NCBI RefSeq assembly: GCF_030770395.1
Contig: NZ_CP132480.1
Coordinates: 4,901,206 to 4,965,205, forward strand
Direction: 5' to 3'
From: Telluria beijingensis
GTDB lineage: Bacteria; Pseudomonadota; Gammaproteobacteria; Burkholderiales; Burkholderiaceae_D
Length of the DNA: 64,000 nucleotides
The translations under genes were made by a program, and so were the position numbers. Positions 63,957 to 64,000 of this stretch are shown here, one piece after another. Under the pieces are notes generated by a model. That model was not told where the DNA came from. It saw nothing but the letters and a program-made list of their open reading frames with translations, and made no database searches. Numbering within the stretch: position 1 is the first letter of the stretch; every line of letters starts with the position of its first letter.

Positions 63957-64000
63957 ATGAACTTCATCGCTAACCTGATCAAAGAAGAAGACGGCGTCAC
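63957..64000 (+). CDS. flp: Flp-type (type IVb) pilin, first 14 codons
   Basis: ATG with AAAGGAA before it; NFIANLIKEEDGVT is the standard N-terminus of Flp pilins, where G is the cleavage position and the hydrophobic helix follows beyond the window. It marks the beginning of the rightward Tad operon. An in-frame ATG at 63918 with no ribosome site is the alternative. Confidence 0.8.
   Translation, partial: MNFIANLIKEEDGV

Overview
The window looks like the chromosome of a GC-rich betaproteobacterium of the Oxalobacteraceae, most likely Massilia or a close relative. I infer this from the codon and base use, from the housekeeping run yebC-purD-hemF-nadD-rsfS-rlmH-maf-rng, from the MSHA-type and Tad pilus loci and from the dispersed GTCATCCCCGCGCAGG-type palindromes. 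No database search was possible, so the genus is an inference.

Layout. 1-4.3 kb: the N-terminal part of a GH1-like glycosidase protein running off the left edge, a small conserved protein, a repeat cluster, and a zinc-ribbon membrane protein with an acyl-CoA synthetase-like ligase. 4.3-9.0 kb: a large catalase (katE) with an OxyR-like site, then a three-gene ATPase/small protein/HNH module that resembles Septu anti-phage defence, wedged between katE and rng. 9.1-16.2 kb: leftward housekeeping genes (rng, maf, rlmH, rsfS with an unusual histone-like tail, nadD, hemF, purD, yebC). 16.2-20 kb: a DUF2182 membrane protein, methylglyoxal synthase, quinone oxidoreductase, a luciferase-like oxidoreductase. 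20-26.8 kb: a GH2 beta-glucuronidase-like enzyme, a GH3 beta-glucosidase, a LacI-type regulator and glucarate dehydratase, tied together by three ACCGGT-centred operators. 27-31.8 kb: a lipoprotein, pepN, fbp and tRNA-Thr(CGT).

31.8-46.9 kb is one leftward run of sixteen genes for an MSHA-like type IV pilus. Most junctions overlap by a few bases. It opens with a histidine kinase, a response regulator and an HD-GYP protein. The assembly ATPase follows, with a STAS domain and a c-di-GMP-binding MshEN domain. Next come the platform protein, major and minor pilins, a GGDEF protein, PilM/N/O/P-like proteins and the secretin. Synthesis, degradation and sensing of c-di-GMP are thus all encoded within the pilus operon.

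47-51.3 kb is a decayed accessory stretch: a Fur-box-preceded DUF2325 gene, an array of alternating palindromic repeats, and two incomplete pieces of winged-helix/ATPase regulators. 51.3-58.5 kb holds two isochorismatase-like hydrolases, a secreted protein of unknown role, a short-chain dehydrogenase and a three-subunit molybdenum hydroxylase of the PaoABC type. 58.5-64 kb is the edge of a Tad (Flp) pilus locus: TadG, TadF-like and TadE-like pseudopilins leftward; a two-component system, a small membrane protein and the beginning of the Flp pilin rightward, with a perfect 22-bp palindrome in front of the pilin unit.
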